A DNA stretch of 7,615 nt from Armatimonadetes bacterium UBA5419 (GTDB lineage: Bacteria; Armatimonadota; UBA10988): the NCBI GenBank assembly GCA_002409445.1, contig DHNJ01000102.1, forward strand, positions 1 to 7,615. Direction: 5' to 3'. A program made the translations under genes and the position numbers. The notes beneath the pieces are model-generated. The model searched no databases and had not been told where the DNA came from. It saw nothing but the letters and a program-made list of their open reading frames with translations. The stretch's first letter is position 1; every line of letters starts with the position of its first letter. This document shows, one piece after another, positions 5,911 through 7,615 of this stretch.

Positions 5911-7400
5911 GCGCTGACTGGCGAGACCGCATCCTGACCCAGGGCCTGAGCCTCGACGACGTCCTGCTGATCCCCGGCTATGCCGCGGTACTCCCGGACG
6001 AGGTCGAGGTCGTCACCCGCCTGACGACCACCATCACCCTCAACGTGCCGATCCTCTCGGCCGCGATGGATACCGTGACCGAGTCGCGCCTGGCCATCGC
6101 CATGGCCCAGGAGGGCGGGCTCGGCGTCATCCACCGCAACATGCCGATCGACGACCAGGCCCACGAGGTGGACAAGGTCAAGCGCTCGGAGAGCGGTATG
6201 ATCGTCGACCCGATCACTCTCCGCCCGGACGCGCTGCTGGCCGAGGCGCTCGAGCTGATGCGCCGCTACAAGGTCTCCGGCGTGCCGATCACCCGCGAGG
6301 ACGGCTTCCTCGTCGGCATCCTGACCAACCGCGACGTGCGCTTCGCCCGCGACACCACGCGGCCGGTCTCCGAGTTCATGACCAGCGAAAACCTGGTCAC
6401 CGTCGGCGAGCACACCAGCCTCGACGAGGCCGAGCACCACCTCCACAAGCACCGCATCGAGAAGCTGCTGGTCGTCGACGAGCGGTTCCACCTGCGCGGG
6501 CTGATTACCGTCAAGGATATCCAGAAGGTCGTCGAGTTCCCCCACGCCTGCAAGGACGAGCTGGGGCGCCTGCGCGTCGGCGCGGCCGTCGGCACCGGCG
6601 AGAAGGGTCTGGAGCGCGCCGACAAGCTGGTCGAAGCGCAGGCCGACGCCGTCTTCATCGACACCGCCCACGGCTACTCGAAGCCCGTGCTCGAGACCAT
6701 CGCCGCCCTGCGCGCGCGCTTCGGCCCCGGCCTGCAGATCGTCGCGGGCAATGTCGCCACCGCCGACGGCGCACGCGCCCTGGCCGAGGCCGGCGCCAAC
6801 GGTATCAAGGTCGGCATGGGCCCCGGCTCCATCTGCACGACACGCATCGTCTCCGGCGCCGGCATGCCCCAGATCACCGCCGTCTTCGAGTGCGCCGCCG
6901 CCCTGGCCGACAGCGGCGTCCCGATCATCGCCGACGGCGGCATCCGCTACTCGGGCGATATCACCAAGGCCCTGGCCGCCGGCGCCCACGCCGTGATGAT
7001 CGGCGGGCTCCTCGCCGGTACTGAAGAGAGCCCCGGCGAGACCGTCCTCTACGAAGGCCGCACCTACAAGGAGTACCGCGGCATGGGCTCGCTGCGGGCG
7101 ATGAAGGCCGGCAGCGACCGCTACCCGAAGGTCACCGGTGTCCCGGGCGGCGCGGCCGCCGAGCTCGAGTACGTGCCCGAAGGCATCGAGGGCCGCGTGC
7201 CCTACAAGGGGCCGCTCAAGAGCCTCATCTTCCAACTCGTTGGCGGTATCCGCGCGGGTATGGGCTACTGCGGTGTGACGACGATCGACGAGCTGCGCTC
7301 GCAGACCAGCTTCACCACCGTCACCGCCGCGGGCATGCGCGAAAGCCACGCCCACGACGTCACCATCACCCGCGAAGCTCCGAACTATCAGGTGCGGTAG
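5907..7400 (+). CDS. guaB: Inosine-5'-monophosphate dehydrogenase with CBS pair
   Basis: It oxidises IMP to XMP with NAD+, the committed step of GMP synthesis, as a cytoplasmic tetramer or octamer. 497 residues match bacterial GuaB. The start is ATG at 5907, overlapping the upstream TGA as ATGA, with GGAG at 5897-5900 at 6-nt spacing; the frame is open further upstream but only inside the epimerase gene. Visible motifs are SLDDVLLIPG near the N-terminus, SAAMDTVTES with M54-D55, and a CBS pair at about 98-210 (MIVDPITLRPDA, then a second repeat opening EFMTSENLVTV) that would bind regulatory purine nucleotides. The catalytic loop is GPGSICTTRIVSG with the nucleophile C310. Next come IADGGIRYSGDI for phosphate binding, YRGMGSLRAM, and the mobile flap GIEGRVPYKG with R430 and Y433. 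All catalytic features look intact. It is the last gene of the rightward cluster. Confidence 0.98.
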   Translation: MSADWRDRILTQGLSLDDVLLIPGYAAVLPDEVEVVTRLTTTITLNVPILSAAMDTVTESRLAIAMAQEGGLGVIHRNMPIDDQAHEVDKVKRSESGMIVDPITLRPDALLAEALELMRRYKVSGVPITREDGFLVGILTNRDVRFARDTTRPVSEFMTSENLVTVGEHTSLDEAEHHLHKHRIEKLLVVDERFHLRGLITVKDIQKVVEFPHACKDELGRLRVGAAVGTGEKGLERADKLVEAQADAVFIDTAHGYSKPVLETIAALRARFGPGLQIVAGNVATADGARALAEAGANGIKVGMGPGSICTTRIVSGAGMPQITAVFECAAALADSGVPIIADGGIRYSGDITKALAAGAHAVMIGGLLAGTEESPGETVLYEGRTYKEYRGMGSLRAMKAGSDRYPKVTGVPGGAAAELEYVPEGIEGRVPYKGPLKSLIFQLVGGIRAGMGYCGVTTIDELRSQTSFTTVTAAGMRESHAHDVTITREAPNYQVR

Positions 7401-7427
7401 GCGCGCGGCCGAGCCCCCAACCGTAGC

Positions 7428-7444
7428 GCCGGTGGACGGCCGGC
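7428..7444. repeat. Short inverted repeat GCCGG / CCGGC
   Basis: A 5-bp perfect stem with a 7-nt loop (TGGACGG) preceded by CCGTAGC. It is weak by itself but is the first of a series of small palindromes in this intergenic tail. Confidence 0.35.
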
Positions 7445-7446
7445 AT

Positions 7447-7494
7447 TGATGGTTGCGCCCCGCACCCGTGGCGCCCGTGCGTGATGGTGCGCCC
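7447..7494. repeat. Imperfect direct repeat TGATGGTTGCGCCC / TGATGGTGCGCCC
   Basis: Two copies at 7447-7460 and 7482-7494 differ by one inserted T and are 35 bp apart, start to start. Between them lies a CGCAC...GTGCG inverted pair (7461-7465 with 7477-7481). This looks like decay of a small tandem repeat unit. Confidence 0.5.
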
Positions 7495-7510
7495 AGGCCC
7501 TCCCATGTGG

Positions 7511-7529
7511 CGCGGGCTGCCAGCCCGCG
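7511..7529. repeat. Perfect 8-bp palindrome CGCGGGCT-GCC-AGCCCGCG
   Basis: Arms at 7511-7518 and 7522-7529 are exact reverse complements around a 3-nt loop and can form a very stable GC hairpin. No T-tract follows (the next bases are ACCTTACACT), so it is not a standard terminator. Similar 'gcgggctgccagcccgc' strings occur as dispersed intergenic repeats in several high-GC bacterial groups, as far as I recall. Confidence 0.65.
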
Positions 7530-7538
7530 ACCTTACAC

Positions 7539-7563
7539 TCGGCCGCAGCGCAGCGGAGGCCGA
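7539..7563. repeat. Inverted repeat TCGGCC / GGCCGA with inner CCGC / GCGG
   Basis: Outer 6-bp arms at 7539-7544 and 7558-7563 enclose an alternative inner stem CCGC/GCGG, allowing two mutually exclusive small hairpins. Confidence 0.45.
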
Positions 7564-7589
7564 AACAGGATTGTGCTCTTGACCAACCT

Positions 7590-7607
7590 GCGGACAAGAG
7601 TGTCCGC
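7590..7607. repeat. Perfect 7-bp hairpin GCGGACA-AGAG-TGTCCGC
   Basis: Arms at 7590-7596 and 7601-7607 pair fully around an AGAG tetraloop, with a possible extra T-G wobble outside. CGGTCCCGG follows, with no T-run. This sits at the right edge, so a longer repeat unit may be cut off. Confidence 0.6.
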
Positions 7608-7615
7608 GGTCCCGG

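Larger units (their letters stand above)
7401..7615. other. Repeat-rich intergenic tail after guaB, no gene seen
   Basis: No convincing coding region is present. The stretch is filled with short inverted and direct repeats (listed separately) and looks like dispersed intergenic repeat material. None of the stems is followed by a run of T, so there is no canonical Rho-independent terminator for the guaB transcript. Termination may be Rho-dependent or lie beyond the window. Confidence 0.6.

Noticed and set aside
5871..7355. 494-codon open frame on the minus strand opposite guaB
   Set aside because: It is antisense to the intact guaB and has a Gly/Ala/Asp/Val-rich composition without domains. 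It is a high-GC shadow.
7388..7597. 69-codon minus-strand open frame in the right tail
   Set aside because: It covers several palindromes and repeats, has no ribosome-binding site I can see, and its product is a low-complexity Arg/Ala/Gly mix.
7511..7607. CRISPR array or intrinsic terminator from the repeated palindromes
   Set aside because: The repeats differ from each other and are not evenly spaced, so this is not CRISPR. No T-run follows any stem, so a canonical terminator is not supported.
1..7615. tRNA, rRNA or riboswitch genes
   Set aside because: No cloverleaf-like pattern, rRNA core string or recognisable aptamer was found by eye on either strand. The intergenic regions are too short for most riboswitches.

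Overview
The window is very GC-rich bacterial DNA with tightly packed genes, short or overlapping gene junctions and one clear divergent intergenic region. Gene content, GC level and protein style suggest a high-GC member of the Chloroflexota (Chloroflexia-like). That assignment is inferred from general familiarity; no marker gene in the window fixes it.

Left part (1-2302, minus strand): five small genes read leftward from about 2302 and run off the left edge. In transcription order they encode a 107-aa helical protein with a C-terminal zinc ribbon, a 75-aa beta-rich protein, a 321-aa protein, a 199-aa protein and a gene cut off after 46 residues. Junctions are 4 bp, an ATGA overlap, 38 bp and 7 bp, so they look like one translationally coupled operon. 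None carries an enzymatic motif I can recognise. The layout, a run of small orphan proteins leading into a probable larger gene, resembles the accessory 'X' proteins of the FtsH-vWA-MoxR ternary NTPase conflict systems predicted by comparative genomics. That assignment is from memory and tentative. This is the part of the window most likely to hold an undescribed system, and its decisive genes lie beyond the left edge.

Middle (2303-2430): a 128-bp divergent intergenic region containing the ribosome-binding site of the leftward operon and a plausible -10 element for the rightward one.

Right part (2431-7400, plus strand): four genes in a compact rightward cluster. They encode a CBS-pair/DUF1385 (YqhQ-like) membrane fusion protein, arginyl-tRNA synthetase (argS), a ribulose-phosphate 3-epimerase-family TIM barrel (rpe-like), and IMP dehydrogenase (guaB) with its own CBS pair. 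Spacings are 12 bp, 9 bp and an ATGA overlap, consistent with co-transcription. The last three are housekeeping functions: tRNA charging, pentose phosphate metabolism and the committed step of GMP synthesis.

Right tail (7401-7615): no convincing gene. It is filled with short inverted and direct repeats, including two stem-loops with perfect 8-bp and 7-bp arms, and looks like dispersed palindromic intergenic repeat material. No stem is followed by a T-run, so no canonical intrinsic terminator is visible after guaB.
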